Shown here: positions 26,278 through 35,281 of the stretch, piece by piece
Numbering within the stretch: position 1 is the first letter of the stretch
How the letters are laid out: every line of letters begins with the position of its first letter
Program-made: the position numbers and the translations under genes
Source: CAXBBB01 sp963841855
Lineage (GTDB): Bacteria; Bacteroidota; Rhodothermia; Rhodothermales; BA12
Direction: 5' to 3'
DNA: 64,000 nucleotides
Assembly (NCBI GenBank): GCA_963841855.1
Contig: CAWJEJ010000001.1
Span: 620,001-684,000, forward strand
Notes under the pieces: generated by a model
Databases searched by the model: none
Seen by the model: the letters and a program-made list of their open reading frames with translations, nothing else
Told to the model about the DNA's origin: nothing

Positions 26278-27816
26278 GTGGCCGCACACACTTCGCAAGC
26301 GCACACCACCCTGGCCAACCGGACCGACTACGACGTCGATCCGCCGCTCGTAACGGGCGGCCTGGGCTACCGTGACATCACCGATTTGGTGTCTAGCCAC
26401 ACCGAGCGCAAAACGCCGCTGGGCTGGTGGCTCGCGTTCGGCGTCGCCAACCTGCTGCTGGGCCTTCTGGGCCTGTCGTTGGCCTACCAGATCTGGAACG
26501 GCGTCGGCGTGTGGGGCAACAACATTCCGGTCGGCTGGGGCTGGCCGATCGTCAACTTCGTGTGGTGGGTCGGTATCGGTCACGCCGGAACGCTGATCTC
26601 GGCGGTTCTCTTCCTGTTTCGGCAAAAGTGGCGTACGAGCATCAACCGCACGGCCGAGGCGATGACGATTTTCGCCGTCATGTGTGCGCTCGTCTTCCCG
26701 ACTTTCCACGTGGGCCGCGTGTGGGTCGTCTACTGGCTGCTGCCGATCCCCAACCAGATGGAGATGTGGCCGCAGTTCCGCAGCCCGCTGCTGTGGGACG
26801 TGTTCGCGGTTTCGAGCTACTTCATCGTCTCGCTGACGTTCTGGTACGTCGGCCTGGTCCCCGACATCGCGACCATCCGCGACCGGGCGGCGCAGCAGGG
26901 CAAAGTCTGGAAAGCGCGTCTGCTCGGCGTCCTCTCGATGGGCTGGACCGGTGCCAACCGCCACTGGCGCAACTACGAGAAGGCCTACATGATCTTGGCC
27001 GGACTCGCCACTCCGCTCGTTCTCTCCGTCCACTCGGTCGTGTCGTTCGACTTCGCGGTCTCGATCATTCCGGGCTGGCACACGACGATTTTTCCGCCCT
27101 ACTTCGTCGCCGGAGCCATCTTCTCGGGCTTCGCGATGGTGGTGACGCTGATGGTCGTCGTCCGCAAGATCTACAACCTGAAGGACCTGATCACGCTGGA
27201 TCACCTCGAAAAGATGAACATCGTCATCCTGCTCACAGGCACGATCGTCGGCTTCGCGTACATCACCGAGTTCTTCGTGGCGTGGTATAGCGGCGTCGAG
27301 TACGAGCAGTATCAGTTCTTCGGCGTCCGCATGACCGGCCCCTACGCGTGGGCGTATTGGACGATGATGTTCTGTAACCTGATCGCGCCGCAGCTCTTCT
27401 GGTTCAAGAAAATCCGCCGCTCAATTGGCTGGATGTTCGCGCTATCGATCGTCGTCAACATCGGCATGTGGTTCGAGCGCTTCGTGATCACGGTGACTTC
27501 GCTGCACCGCGACTTCATTCCGTCGAGCTGGGGCTACTACCAGCCTACGATCATCGACGTGACGACCTATCTGGGCACGTTCGGACTTTTCTTCACGCTC
27601 TTCCTACTCTTCCTCCGCTTCGTGCCGATGGTGGCGATGGCCGAAGTCAAGGCGATCCTGCCAGAGTCCGACCCGCACTTCTATGACCACGAAGGCGACG
27701 GGCACAGCGGCGATGGCGCGCCCGGTATGCACCCCGCTCCGACCGAAGAGACGGGTGTCGAAACCGGTTACACGACGGCCGCGAGCGAGACCGATGACCC
27801 GAATCCCACCGTTTGA
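26278..27816 (+). CDS. actC: Alternative Complex III subunit C, NrfD-like quinol-binding subunit
   Basis: A 512-residue NrfD/PsrC-type membrane protein with about ten helices. It is one of the two large quinol-site and proton-path subunits of ACIII. Typical segments are VNFVWWVGIGHAGTLISAVLFLF, FPTFHVGRVWVVYWLLPIP, ILAGLATPLVLSVHSVVSFDFA and GWHTTIFPPYFVAGAIFSG. The C-terminus is a polar tail with a DHEGDGHSGDGAPG stretch. Translation appears to start at GTG 26278, the only suitable start after the ActB stop 62 nt upstream. It lies between actB and actD as in other ACIII operons. Confidence 0.92.
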   Translation: MAAHTSQAHTTLANRTDYDVDPPLVTGGLGYRDITDLVSSHTERKTPLGWWLAFGVANLLLGLLGLSLAYQIWNGVGVWGNNIPVGWGWPIVNFVWWVGIGHAGTLISAVLFLFRQKWRTSINRTAEAMTIFAVMCALVFPTFHVGRVWVVYWLLPIPNQMEMWPQFRSPLLWDVFAVSSYFIVSLTFWYVGLVPDIATIRDRAAQQGKVWKARLLGVLSMGWTGANRHWRNYEKAYMILAGLATPLVLSVHSVVSFDFAVSIIPGWHTTIFPPYFVAGAIFSGFAMVVTLMVVVRKIYNLKDLITLDHLEKMNIVILLTGTIVGFAYITEFFVAWYSGVEYEQYQFFGVRMTGPYAWAYWTMMFCNLIAPQLFWFKKIRRSIGWMFALSIVVNIGMWFERFVITVTSLHRDFIPSSWGYYQPTIIDVTTYLGTFGLFFTLFLLFLRFVPMVAMAEVKAILPESDPHFYDHEGDGHSGDGAPGMHPAPTEETGVETGYTTAASETDDPNPTV

Positions 27817-27828
27817 GCCTGACCTGAC

Positions 27829-28485
27829 ATGAAAGAACTTCTTCTCGACGTCAAATCGTCGGCTTCGATCTACGACGTAGCCGCTGCTGACAACACCTAC
27901 GGCGTCCTCGCTGAGTATCCGCATCCCGGTGCGCTAATGGAAGCGGCGCGCGGCGTTCGCGAGGCAGGCTACAACCGCTACGATACGTACTCGCCTTTCC
28001 CGATTCACGGCATGGACGCCGCGATGGGTCTGGGACCTAGCAAGATCGGTATCGCCGCGTTCGTCGGTGGTGCGGGCGGGCTACTGCTGGCGCTATGGTT
28101 GCAGTGGTGGACGAGCGCTGTCGACTACCCGCTCAACATCTCGGGCAAGCCGCTCTTCGCATTCGAACCGAGCATTCCGGTCACGTTCGAGCTGACGGTT
28201 CTGCTGGCTGCCCTGGCGACCGTCGCTACGATGTTCGCTGTCAACGGCCTGCCGCGGCCTTGGAACCCGCTCTTCAACTCGAAGCACATCCATAGGGCAA
28301 CGGACGACAGCTTCTTCCTCTTCGTCGCCTCGTCGGACAAGAAGTATGATGCGAACGAGACGGTTGCCCTGCTCGAAAAGCTCGGCGCCACGCGCATCGA
28401 ACCGATCCACGACGCGGCTTCTTCTGACAACATCCCGGACAGCGCCCGCCCCGCCGTGATCCCGGTCAAACGCGTCGAACGCTGA
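27829..28485 (+). CDS. actD: Alternative Complex III subunit D (DUF3341)
   Basis: A 218-residue protein with two central helices (IGIAAFVGGAGGLLLALWLQWW and IPVTFELTVLLAALATVATMFAVNG), matching the DUF3341/ActD pattern. Signature segments are YGVLAEYPHPGALMEAARGVREAGY near the N-terminus, TYSPFPIHGMDAAMGL, and NPLFNSKHIHRATDDSFFLFV after the second helix. ActD links the ActC and ActB parts on the cytoplasmic side in known structures. It follows actC by 12 nt. Confidence 0.92.
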   Translation: MKELLLDVKSSASIYDVAAADNTYGVLAEYPHPGALMEAARGVREAGYNRYDTYSPFPIHGMDAAMGLGPSKIGIAAFVGGAGGLLLALWLQWWTSAVDYPLNISGKPLFAFEPSIPVTFELTVLLAALATVATMFAVNGLPRPWNPLFNSKHIHRATDDSFFLFVASSDKKYDANETVALLEKLGATRIEPIHDAASSDNIPDSARPAVIPVKRVER

Positions 28486-28502
28486 CCGATACTCAAGCTG
28501 CT

Positions 28503-29216
28503 ATGAAACACCTCGCCCTTACGCTCTTCGCCGCTGTCCTGCTGGTCGGCTGCCGCGGGACCAAGTCGGAGAACACGCCGATTCACCCGAACCTGAATAT
28601 GGACTTCCAAGAGAAGTTCGAGGCTCAGGAAGCCAACGCCTACTTCGCTGACAACCGCGCGATGCGCATCCCAGTCGCCGGCACGATCTCGCGCGGCTTT
28701 CTGCGCGATGACGTGGACTTCTTCACGGGCCGCTCGTCCGACGGCCTCTACGTCGAGACGATGCCGATGGAAGTCAACGAGGTCGTTCTGGCGCGTGGCG
28801 AGGAGCGCTACAACATCTACTGCTCGGTCTGCCACGGCAAGAGCGGCGACGGCAAAGGCATCATCATGGTCGGCAACGGTGGTGGAGGCTACGGCTACGC
28901 TCCCGCTCCCAACTACCACGACGAGAAGTACCTCGCGGGCGGCGAGAAGGACGAAGACGGCTACATGTACGACGTAATCACCAACGGCTTCAACTCGATG
29001 CCGGGTTACGCGCAGCAGATCGCCGTGGCGGACCGCTGGGCCATCGTCGCTCACATCCGCGCGTTGCAGCGCTCGCAGCGCGCCGACGGCGGCGACTTGC
29101 CCGCCGACGTGCTCCAATCGCTTGAGGCTAACCGGAGCAGCAACCAGGTGGGCGGCTCGACCGGCACGGTCGATCAGCTTTCGACGGACGGTCCTCGCTC
29201 GAACCCGCGCCCCTAA
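28503..29216 (+). CDS. actE: Alternative Complex III subunit E, monohaem cytochrome c lipoprotein
   Basis: A 237-residue lipoprotein (LFAAVLLVGC, Cys 17) with a single haem c site, YNIYCSVCHGKSGDGKGIIM, near residue 110. A later GFNSMPGYAQQI probably supplies the axial Met. The N-terminal part (NMDFQEKFEAQEANAYFADNRAMRIPVAGTI) is typical for ActE. This subunit is the likely exit point to the caa3 oxidase cytochrome domain. It is 17 nt after actD. The C-terminal 40 residues are Ser/Gly-rich and look disordered. Confidence 0.92.
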   Translation: MKHLALTLFAAVLLVGCRGTKSENTPIHPNLNMDFQEKFEAQEANAYFADNRAMRIPVAGTISRGFLRDDVDFFTGRSSDGLYVETMPMEVNEVVLARGEERYNIYCSVCHGKSGDGKGIIMVGNGGGGYGYAPAPNYHDEKYLAGGEKDEDGYMYDVITNGFNSMPGYAQQIAVADRWAIVAHIRALQRSQRADGGDLPADVLQSLEANRSSNQVGGSTGTVDQLSTDGPRSNPRP

Positions 29217-29279
29217 CTATTCGAACTAGAACGACGCCTGGCGTCGCCTCTACGTTTTCACCCGCATACTTCCTGCCGC

Positions 29280-30551
29280 ATGGCTTCCCTGCGTTCCAGC
29301 GCCCTGCTCACCCGCCTGGCCGACCCATTTGCTCCGACTGTTGGGGTCCACTCCGAGTCGACGGTCCGAATGCGCGAAGGCGGTCGGCCGTGGCTCATTC
29401 CGCTGGCTGCCAGTCTGCTCCTGCTTGCGCTGAGCGCCGTCGGATGGGTGACCAGTCCCGAACGGTTCTACTTCGCCTATCTCATCGGCTGGATGTTCTG
29501 CACGAGTTTGGCGCTAGGCGCGCTGTTCTTCGTGATCACGCACCACATCGTCAAGGCACACTGGGGCATCGTCGTCCGACGCGTCGCCGAGGCGATGGCC
29601 ATGTCGTTCCCGGCTCTGCTGGTGCTGTCGATTCCCATCTGGTTTGGAATGCACGACCTGTTCCACTGGACGCACGCCGAACTGCTCGACCCGAACAACG
29701 CGGCGTACGATCCGATCATCGCGGCCAAGTCGGTGTACCTGAACACCCCGTTCTTCGTCGGACGCGTCATATTCTACTTTCTCGCGTGGTCGGTTCTCAG
29801 TTGGAAGCTGTGGAAGCTGAGCGTTCAGCAGGACATTCAGCCTGACGAAGACATTCCATTCAAGCAGCGCAAGGTGTCGGCTTGGGGCATTCCGCTGTTC
29901 GCACTCACTGTCTCGTTCGCCAGTTACGACCTGCTGATGTCGCTCGATCCGCACTGGTTCTCGACCATTTTCGGCGTCTACTTCTTCGCAGGAGCATTCT
30001 GGTCAGGCGTTGCCTTCATCTGCCTGGCGACGATTCTGCTTCAGCGGATGGGCGTGCTGCGCGGAGTCGTCTCGACCGAGCATTACCACGACCTGGGCAA
30101 GTGGATGTTTGCCTTCACCGTTTTCTGGGCGTATATCGCGTTCTCGCAGTACATGCTAATCTGGTACGCCAACCTGACCGAGGAGACGATTTGGTTCTCG
30201 CACCGCATGGAGCACGGCTGGCAGTATCACAGCGCCGCTCAACTCGGACTCCACTTCATCCTGCCGTTTTTCGTTTTGCTGACTCGGGCTGCCAAAAGGT
30301 CTACGATCGTCCTCTCGATCATGGCCGTCTATATCCTGATCATGCAATGGTTCGATCTCCACTGGCTCGCCATGCCGGTCTACGACTACCTGTACGGCGG
30401 ACACGCAGGCTTCAGCGTATGGGACATCACGACGTGGCTAGGACTGTTCGGGCTCATCACGAGCCTGTTTCTCTACCGTTTGGGGCGTCACAGCTTGGTG
30501 CCCATCAACGATCCGCGACTGGGCCGCTCGCTCCGCTTCCAAAACATCTAA
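29280..30551 (+). CDS. actF: Alternative Complex III subunit F
   Basis: A 423-residue polytopic membrane protein with about ten helices, a paralogue of ActC in the same complex. It has SLALGALFFVITHHIVKAHWGIVVRRVAE, PALLVLSIPIWFGMHDLFHW, a DPHWFSTIFGVYFFAGAFWSG helix and YHDLGKWMFAFTVFWAYIAFSQYMLIWYAN, all close to known ActF proteins. Conserved His and acidic residues in these helices are thought to form the proton path. A 15-bp inverted repeat follows 20 nt after its stop codon. Confidence 0.92.
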   Translation: MASLRSSALLTRLADPFAPTVGVHSESTVRMREGGRPWLIPLAASLLLLALSAVGWVTSPERFYFAYLIGWMFCTSLALGALFFVITHHIVKAHWGIVVRRVAEAMAMSFPALLVLSIPIWFGMHDLFHWTHAELLDPNNAAYDPIIAAKSVYLNTPFFVGRVIFYFLAWSVLSWKLWKLSVQQDIQPDEDIPFKQRKVSAWGIPLFALTVSFASYDLLMSLDPHWFSTIFGVYFFAGAFWSGVAFICLATILLQRMGVLRGVVSTEHYHDLGKWMFAFTVFWAYIAFSQYMLIWYANLTEETIWFSHRMEHGWQYHSAAQLGLHFILPFFVLLTRAAKRSTIVLSIMAVYILIMQWFDLHWLAMPVYDYLYGGHAGFSVWDITTWLGLFGLITSLFLYRLGRHSLVPINDPRLGRSLRFQNI

Positions 30552-30570
30552 TCGGCCCGACGAAGGCTCT

Positions 30571-30608
30571 AACAGCAAACTTTCATTTCTTTCTGAAAGT
30601 TTGCTGTT
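30571..30608 (+). terminator. strong inverted repeat after actF
   Basis: AACAGCAAACTTTCA at 30571-30585 and its exact complement at 30594-30608 enclose an eight-base loop; TTCTTTC follows. A 15-pair stem in this place could end part of the act transcripts or stabilise their 3' end, separating actA-F from the Fn3-like/SCO/cox genes. The form also resembles a dispersed mobile palindrome, so terminator function is inferred. Confidence 0.55.
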
Positions 30609-30698
30609 CTTTCACTCACTGCGCCGACCCGTGGAATGCGACAGGTGTTAGTCTGAAGCAGCCCGCTCTTGCAGGCGCAATCACTCGATCTCTCTTCC

Positions 30699-31496
30699 AT
30701 GGCTTCTGAAACGCCCAATACGCTGACTGATCCTGTCCTTCTCGCCCCTCGTCACGGTGCGCCCGTCAACGCGGCCGATCTGACGTTCGAGTGGGAGCCG
30801 GTTGAGTTGGCAGCAGGCTACGTCTTACAGGTGTCACAAGACACGTCGTTCGAACACATCGTGCTCGACGAGCGAGTAGGCGATACCACCACGTACGTTG
30901 CATCTGGCCGGTTTCCTGATGATCGCAGTCAGTTCTACTGGCGGGTGATGTCCGAGGCCAACGGCGAGCTGAGCAGCGGTGAGCACGTCGAAAGCTTTAT
31001 CGGTATGTCGGCCGCCGAACTAGAAGCGGCTCCTGACGTCGAGCCGGACAAGGACGAGTCGCTCGGTCCTCCCACCGAACTGTTCAAGGCTGCCGGAAAA
31101 GAAGCCGCAGTCGAGGCGACTGGAGGCAGCGACCAAGCCATTGCGGATGTCGAGGGGATGGGCGTCGAGCCGGAAGGTGTCGAGAGCGCCCAAATCTTAG
31201 GTCTGATCATCGTCGTTTTGGTTGCCGTCGTCATCATCGGCGGGCTGCTCGCACTTTGGAAGGGCAACGTGACGCAGAAGGTCGCTATCAGCCAGATCTC
31301 CGTCAGTGGCTATCCCGAGTTGCGCCAGACCGAGATCGACGCAGCGCGGCAACTGACACAGTACCAGGTACTCAACGACGCCGAGCGCACTTACCAGATT
31401 CCGCTCGACCAGGCCCAGCGTTTGATGATCAACGAGTCGGAATCCGAGAGCACTGCTCGCACGACTTCCACGGAACTTCCGCCGCTCTATCGGTAG
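30699..31496 (+). CDS. single-pass membrane protein with fibronectin-like domain, in act-cox operon
   Basis: A 265-residue protein that I cannot match to a named ACIII or oxidase subunit. Residues 10-95 look like a fibronectin-type or similar beta domain (LTFEWEPVELAAGYVLQVSQDTSF ... QFYWRVMSEANGE). An acidic linker follows, then one helix about residues 165-190 (ILGLIIVVLVAVVIIGGLLALW), and an outer C-terminal part with YPELRQTEIDAARQLTQYQVLN and YQIPLDQAQRLMI. It lies between actF and SCO1 with a 25-nt gap to the latter, so a role in ACIII-oxidase assembly or docking is plausible. Start ATG 30699 is preferred to an earlier non-ATG start. Confidence 0.7.
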   Translation: MASETPNTLTDPVLLAPRHGAPVNAADLTFEWEPVELAAGYVLQVSQDTSFEHIVLDERVGDTTTYVASGRFPDDRSQFYWRVMSEANGELSSGEHVESFIGMSAAELEAAPDVEPDKDESLGPPTELFKAAGKEAAVEATGGSDQAIADVEGMGVEPEGVESAQILGLIIVVLVAVVIIGGLLALWKGNVTQKVAISQISVSGYPELRQTEIDAARQLTQYQVLNDAERTYQIPLDQAQRLMINESESESTARTTSTELPPLYR

Positions 31497-31521
31497 AATA
31501 AGGAGACGCTAAGTCCAATAA

Positions 31522-32343
31522 ATGCAGACACCTATCATCCCTCTTCTGTTCGGCATCGTGCTGCTCGGTCTCGCTCCGAACGCGTGGGCGCAGCGTGCCG
31601 GGCAGACCGTACCGGGGACCGAAGGCGTCGGCCTCGACGACAAGATCGGCGACCGCGTTCCGATGGATCTCTCGTTCGTGGATGAGAACGGCGACACCGT
31701 CCGGCTGGGTGACTACTACGCCGAGGGCCACCCCGTCTTGATCCAGTTGGTCTACTACAATTGCCCGATGCTGTGCAACCTGCTGCTCGACGGCTGGACG
31801 CGCACGGCCGCCGAGATCGCGCCCACGCCCGGATCCGACTACACGCTACTCACGATCAGCTTCGACCCGACTGAGACGACCGAACAGGCCGCGCGCCAGA
31901 AGGCCAAGGAGCTGCAAGCCCTCGACAAGCCCGGTGCCGAAGCGGGCTGGCACTTCTTGACGGGGACCGACGCCAACGTCAAAGCACTTGCCGACGCCGT
32001 CGGGTTTCGCTATCAGTGGAACGAGGACGCCGAGCAGTATGCTCACCCCGCCGCCGTCACGTTCACCTCGCCCGACGGGCTGATCACGCGCTACCTCGTC
32101 GGCGTCGGTTTTGAGCCGACCGAAGTGCGCGCGGCTCTGGCCGAGTCGGCCGATGGCACGACGGCTTCGTTCGTCGACACGTTCATCATGTTCTGCTTCC
32201 AGTACGACCCAACGACGCACAGCTACTCGGCTGACGTCGTCAACATCATGAAGGCCGGAGCGCTGCTGACGCTGCTCGCATTGGGCATGGGCGTCACCGT
32301 TCTCTCGCGCCGCCACCGCTCGGCCCCTCCCCTCTCCGCCTGA
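31522..32343 (+). CDS. SCO1/SenC copper chaperone for oxidase assembly
   Basis: A 273-residue protein that inserts copper into the CuA site of the oxidase. A signal peptide (LLFGIVLLGLAPNAWA) is followed by a thioredoxin fold with the copper motif YYNCPMLCNLLLDG (CxxxC) and the partner His in YAHPAAVTFTSPDG. A C-terminal helix near residues 243-262 (AGALLTLLALGMGVTVL) gives a second anchor. The position directly before coxB is that of SCO genes in related operons. Confidence 0.9.
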   Translation: MQTPIIPLLFGIVLLGLAPNAWAQRAGQTVPGTEGVGLDDKIGDRVPMDLSFVDENGDTVRLGDYYAEGHPVLIQLVYYNCPMLCNLLLDGWTRTAAEIAPTPGSDYTLLTISFDPTETTEQAARQKAKELQALDKPGAEAGWHFLTGTDANVKALADAVGFRYQWNEDAEQYAHPAAVTFTSPDGLITRYLVGVGFEPTEVRAALAESADGTTASFVDTFIMFCFQYDPTTHSYSADVVNIMKAGALLTLLALGMGVTVLSRRHRSAPPLSA

Positions 32344-32355
32344 CCCGCCTCCACT

Positions 32356-33294
32356 ATGGAACCCACGCTCTGGCTACCCGAAGGCGCCTCGACGCTCTCT
32401 CCCGAGATCGACGCGCTGTTCAACTTCGTTAACTATACGAGTCTGATTCTCTTCGTACTCGTCGTCGGCGCGATGCTCTACTTCGTGTGGAAGTATCGCC
32501 GCCGCAGCGCCGCCGACCGCCCGGCGCCGTTCAAGGAGAGCGTCGTGCTCGAAGCGTCGTGGATCGTGATTCCGACCATCTTGGTGCTGGTCGTGTTCAC
32601 CTGGGGCTTCCAGAGCTACATCAAGTTGCAAGTCGCTCCGCCGGACGCGTACGAGATCAGTGTCGAGGGCTTCCAGTGGGGCTGGAATTTCACCTATCCA
32701 GAAGGCTTCTCGACGGCCGGTGAGATGTACGTCCCCGTCGGACGCCCCGTCCGCATGATCATGAACTCGACGGACGTGCTGCACTCGTTTTACATCCCGG
32801 CATTTCGCGTCAAGCAGGACGTGATTCCGGGCCGCTACTCGTCGGTCTGGTTCGAGGCGACCAAGGAAGGCGTCTACGATATTTTCTGCACCGAGTACTG
32901 CGGCACGAGCCATGCGTACATGCTCGCTAAAATCCATGTAGTCGATCAGAACGAGTACAGCGAATGGGTAGACAGTGGCGGCGCGGGCGATATTCAGGAG
33001 CTTCCGCTGCCGGATCAGGGACGCATTCTGTCTCAGAAGAACGCCTGCACGACGTGCCACTCGGTCGACGGCAGTCGCATGAGCGGTCCGACGTGGGCCG
33101 GTCTTTACGGTCAGGAGGGGCACCAAACGAGCGCCGGGCCGGTCGTGGTCGACGAGAACTACCTGCGCGAGTCGATCCTGATGCCCGCGGCCAAGATTGT
33201 CGAGGGCTATGGCAACAACATGCCATCCAACTATGCCGGACTGCCCGACTGGCAGCTGACCGCCATCATCGCTTACATCAAAACGCTGGAGTAA
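32356..33294 (+). CDS. coxB: caa3 oxidase subunit II with fused cytochrome c
   Basis: A 312-residue subunit. Two helices (residues 20-45 and 70-92) precede the cupredoxin domain; the CuA ligands are in VLHSFYIPAFRVKQD and FCTEYCGTSHAYMLAKIHVV (Cys, Cys, His, Met). A cytochrome c domain follows from about residue 215, with CTTCHSVDGS and a probable axial Met in NNMPSNYAGLPDW. The fusion defines a caa3-type enzyme that can take electrons directly from ACIII. No signal sequence is evident, so the first helix serves as the anchor. It is 12 nt after SCO1. Confidence 0.93.
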   Translation: MEPTLWLPEGASTLSPEIDALFNFVNYTSLILFVLVVGAMLYFVWKYRRRSAADRPAPFKESVVLEASWIVIPTILVLVVFTWGFQSYIKLQVAPPDAYEISVEGFQWGWNFTYPEGFSTAGEMYVPVGRPVRMIMNSTDVLHSFYIPAFRVKQDVIPGRYSSVWFEATKEGVYDIFCTEYCGTSHAYMLAKIHVVDQNEYSEWVDSGGAGDIQELPLPDQGRILSQKNACTTCHSVDGSRMSGPTWAGLYGQEGHQTSAGPVVVDENYLRESILMPAAKIVEGYGNNMPSNYAGLPDWQLTAIIAYIKTLE

Positions 33295-33308
33295 ACCGCT
33301 GACGTTTG

Positions 33309-33336
33309 GTAAGGGCGATTCATGAATTGCCCTTAC
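33309..33336. repeat. 28-nt palindrome between coxB and coxA
   Basis: GTAAGGGC pairs with GCCCTTAC around an inner palindrome ATTCATGAAT, giving an almost perfect stem over 28 nt. It lies 15 nt after the coxB stop. Palindromes of this form (GGGCxATTCATGAATTGCCC) are found dispersed in unrelated genomes, as I recall. No T-run follows, so it is not a standard terminator, though it may affect mRNA processing between coxB and coxA. Confidence 0.7.
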
Positions 33337-33421
33337 GCCACATCCACGGTGTCCGCTGTCCACGCTCGGATACCCACGCGGCCTCCCGCCGCTCTCCACC
33401 TGCACAACCCACCCTCCCGAC

Positions 33422-35221
33422 ATGGCTACCATCGCCACAAAAGGACCTCAGACGACGCCCGCTGCCGACGCAGCCGTAGTCGCCCATGGGGACGATCACC
33501 ACGACGGCAACTACCTGACCGACGAGAAAGGACTGTGGTCCTGGCTCTCGTCTGTCGACCACAAGCGCATCGGGATCATGTACCTGATCGTGCTGACGGG
33601 CGTCTTCCTGACCGCGGGCACGTTCGCGCTGCTGCTGCGGACCGAGTTGATCGCGCAGGGCACGACGATCATGAGCGCGGACAACTACAACTTCTCGTTC
33701 ACGATGCACGGCGTCCTGATGACGTTCCTGTTCCTCGTGCCCGCGACCCCCGCCATCCTGGGCAACTTCGTCCTACCGATCCAATTGGGTGCCAAGGACA
33801 TGGCGTTTCCCAGGATCAACCTGGCTTCGCTCTACATCTATCTAGCAGGTGGCATTTTGGTCGTCGTCGGACTGGCCTACGGTAAGCTCGACACCGGCTG
33901 GACGTTCTACACGCCCTACTCGCTGCGCACCAACGGCAGCGTCACCTTCCTCGCGCTGGCGATCTTCGTCGCGGGCTTTGCGAGCATCTTTACGGGCCTC
34001 AACTTCATCGTGACGATCCACAAGATGCGCGCGCCGGGCCTGACGTGGAACCGGCTTCCGCTGTTTGTCTGGGCCATGTACGCCGTCAGCCTCGTGCAGG
34101 TGCTGGCGACGCCGGTCTTGGGCATCACGGTCCTGCTGCTCTTCGCCGAGCGCATCCTCGAAATCGGCATCTTCGACCCGGCACTGGGCGGCGATCCGAT
34201 CCTGTTCCAGCACTTCTTCTGGTTCTACAGCCACCCGGCCGTCTACATCATGATCTTGCCCGCGTTCGGCATCGTCAGCGAGCTGATGGCGACGTTCTCG
34301 CGGCAGCGGATCTATGGCTACCGCGCTATCGCCCTGTCGTCGGTCGCGATTGCCCTGCTGGGCTTCATGGTCTGGGGCCACCACATGTTCGTCAGCGGTC
34401 AGAGCGCGATCTCGGCGATTATCTTCTCGCTCATCACCTACCTGATCGGCATTCCGTCGGGCATCAAGGTGTTCAACTGGGTGGCGACGATGTATAGGGG
34501 ATCGGTCTGGCTGCAGACGCCGATGATCTACGCGCTGATGTTCATCTTCCTGTTCACGATCGGCGGCGTGACCGGCATCATGGTCGGCGTGCTGGCGGTC
34601 GACGTGCACCTGCACGACACGTACTACGTCGTCGGGCACTTCCACTACGTGATGATGGGCGGAACCGTGATCGCGCTGATCGGCGGGATGTATTACTGGT
34701 TCCCCAAGATGTTCGGCAAGATGTACCCCGAGACGAGCAGCAAACTGGCGGCGATCCTAGTCTTCGTCGGTTTCAACGTGACGTTCTTCACGCACTTGAT
34801 CCTGGGTAGCCAGGGCATGCCGCGCCGCTACTACGACTACATCAGCGAGTACCAGACGCTACACACCATCTCGACGGTCGGCTCGTACATCCTCGGCTTG
34901 GGCCTGTTCTGGGTGCTGGGCACGTGGATCTGGGGCTTCCTCTATGGCAAGAAGGCGCCGCAGAACCCGTGGGGCGCCGCCACGCTCGAGTGGACACACG
35001 CCAGCAGCCCGCCCGATCCGCACAACTTCCACCACACGCCTCTGGTCACGCGCGGACCCTACGACTTCCACCTGGCCGACGACGTGTTCGGACCTGCGGG
35101 CGGGGACGGGCACAGCGGAGACGGACACGGCGGAGACGGTGCAAGCCTTGGTGGAGACGGAGCGAGCGGCGACGGCATGGGCGCTGCGCCCGTACCTTCC
35201 GTCGAAGCCCGCCGCATCTAA
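33422..35221 (+). CDS. coxA: caa3 oxidase subunit I, A2-type haem-copper oxidase
   Basis: The catalytic 599-residue subunit with twelve or more helices. Low-spin haem ligand His is in FSFTMHGVLMTFLFLVP; CuB and cross-linked residues lie in FWFYSHPAVYIMILPAFGIVSE; further ligands are in MVWGHHMFVSG and HDTYYVVGHFHYVMMGG. The YS before HPAV replaces the Glu of A1-type enzymes, marking the A2 subfamily, as known for Rhodothermus and Thermus relatives. The C-terminus has a Gly/Asp/His-rich tail (GDGHSGDGHGGDG) of unknown role. ATG 33422 is the start. Confidence 0.95.
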   Translation: MATIATKGPQTTPAADAAVVAHGDDHHDGNYLTDEKGLWSWLSSVDHKRIGIMYLIVLTGVFLTAGTFALLLRTELIAQGTTIMSADNYNFSFTMHGVLMTFLFLVPATPAILGNFVLPIQLGAKDMAFPRINLASLYIYLAGGILVVVGLAYGKLDTGWTFYTPYSLRTNGSVTFLALAIFVAGFASIFTGLNFIVTIHKMRAPGLTWNRLPLFVWAMYAVSLVQVLATPVLGITVLLLFAERILEIGIFDPALGGDPILFQHFFWFYSHPAVYIMILPAFGIVSELMATFSRQRIYGYRAIALSSVAIALLGFMVWGHHMFVSGQSAISAIIFSLITYLIGIPSGIKVFNWVATMYRGSVWLQTPMIYALMFIFLFTIGGVTGIMVGVLAVDVHLHDTYYVVGHFHYVMMGGTVIALIGGMYYWFPKMFGKMYPETSSKLAAILVFVGFNVTFFTHLILGSQGMPRRYYDYISEYQTLHTISTVGSYILGLGLFWVLGTWIWGFLYGKKAPQNPWGAATLEWTHASSPPDPHNFHHTPLVTRGPYDFHLADDVFGPAGGDGHSGDGHGGDGASLGGDGASGDGMGAAPVPSVEARRI

Positions 35222-35281
35222 TCTCTCGACTTGGCCCGGCGCTGCCCTTTGTAGCGCCGGACCTGTTTGACCTCTTCTCGA

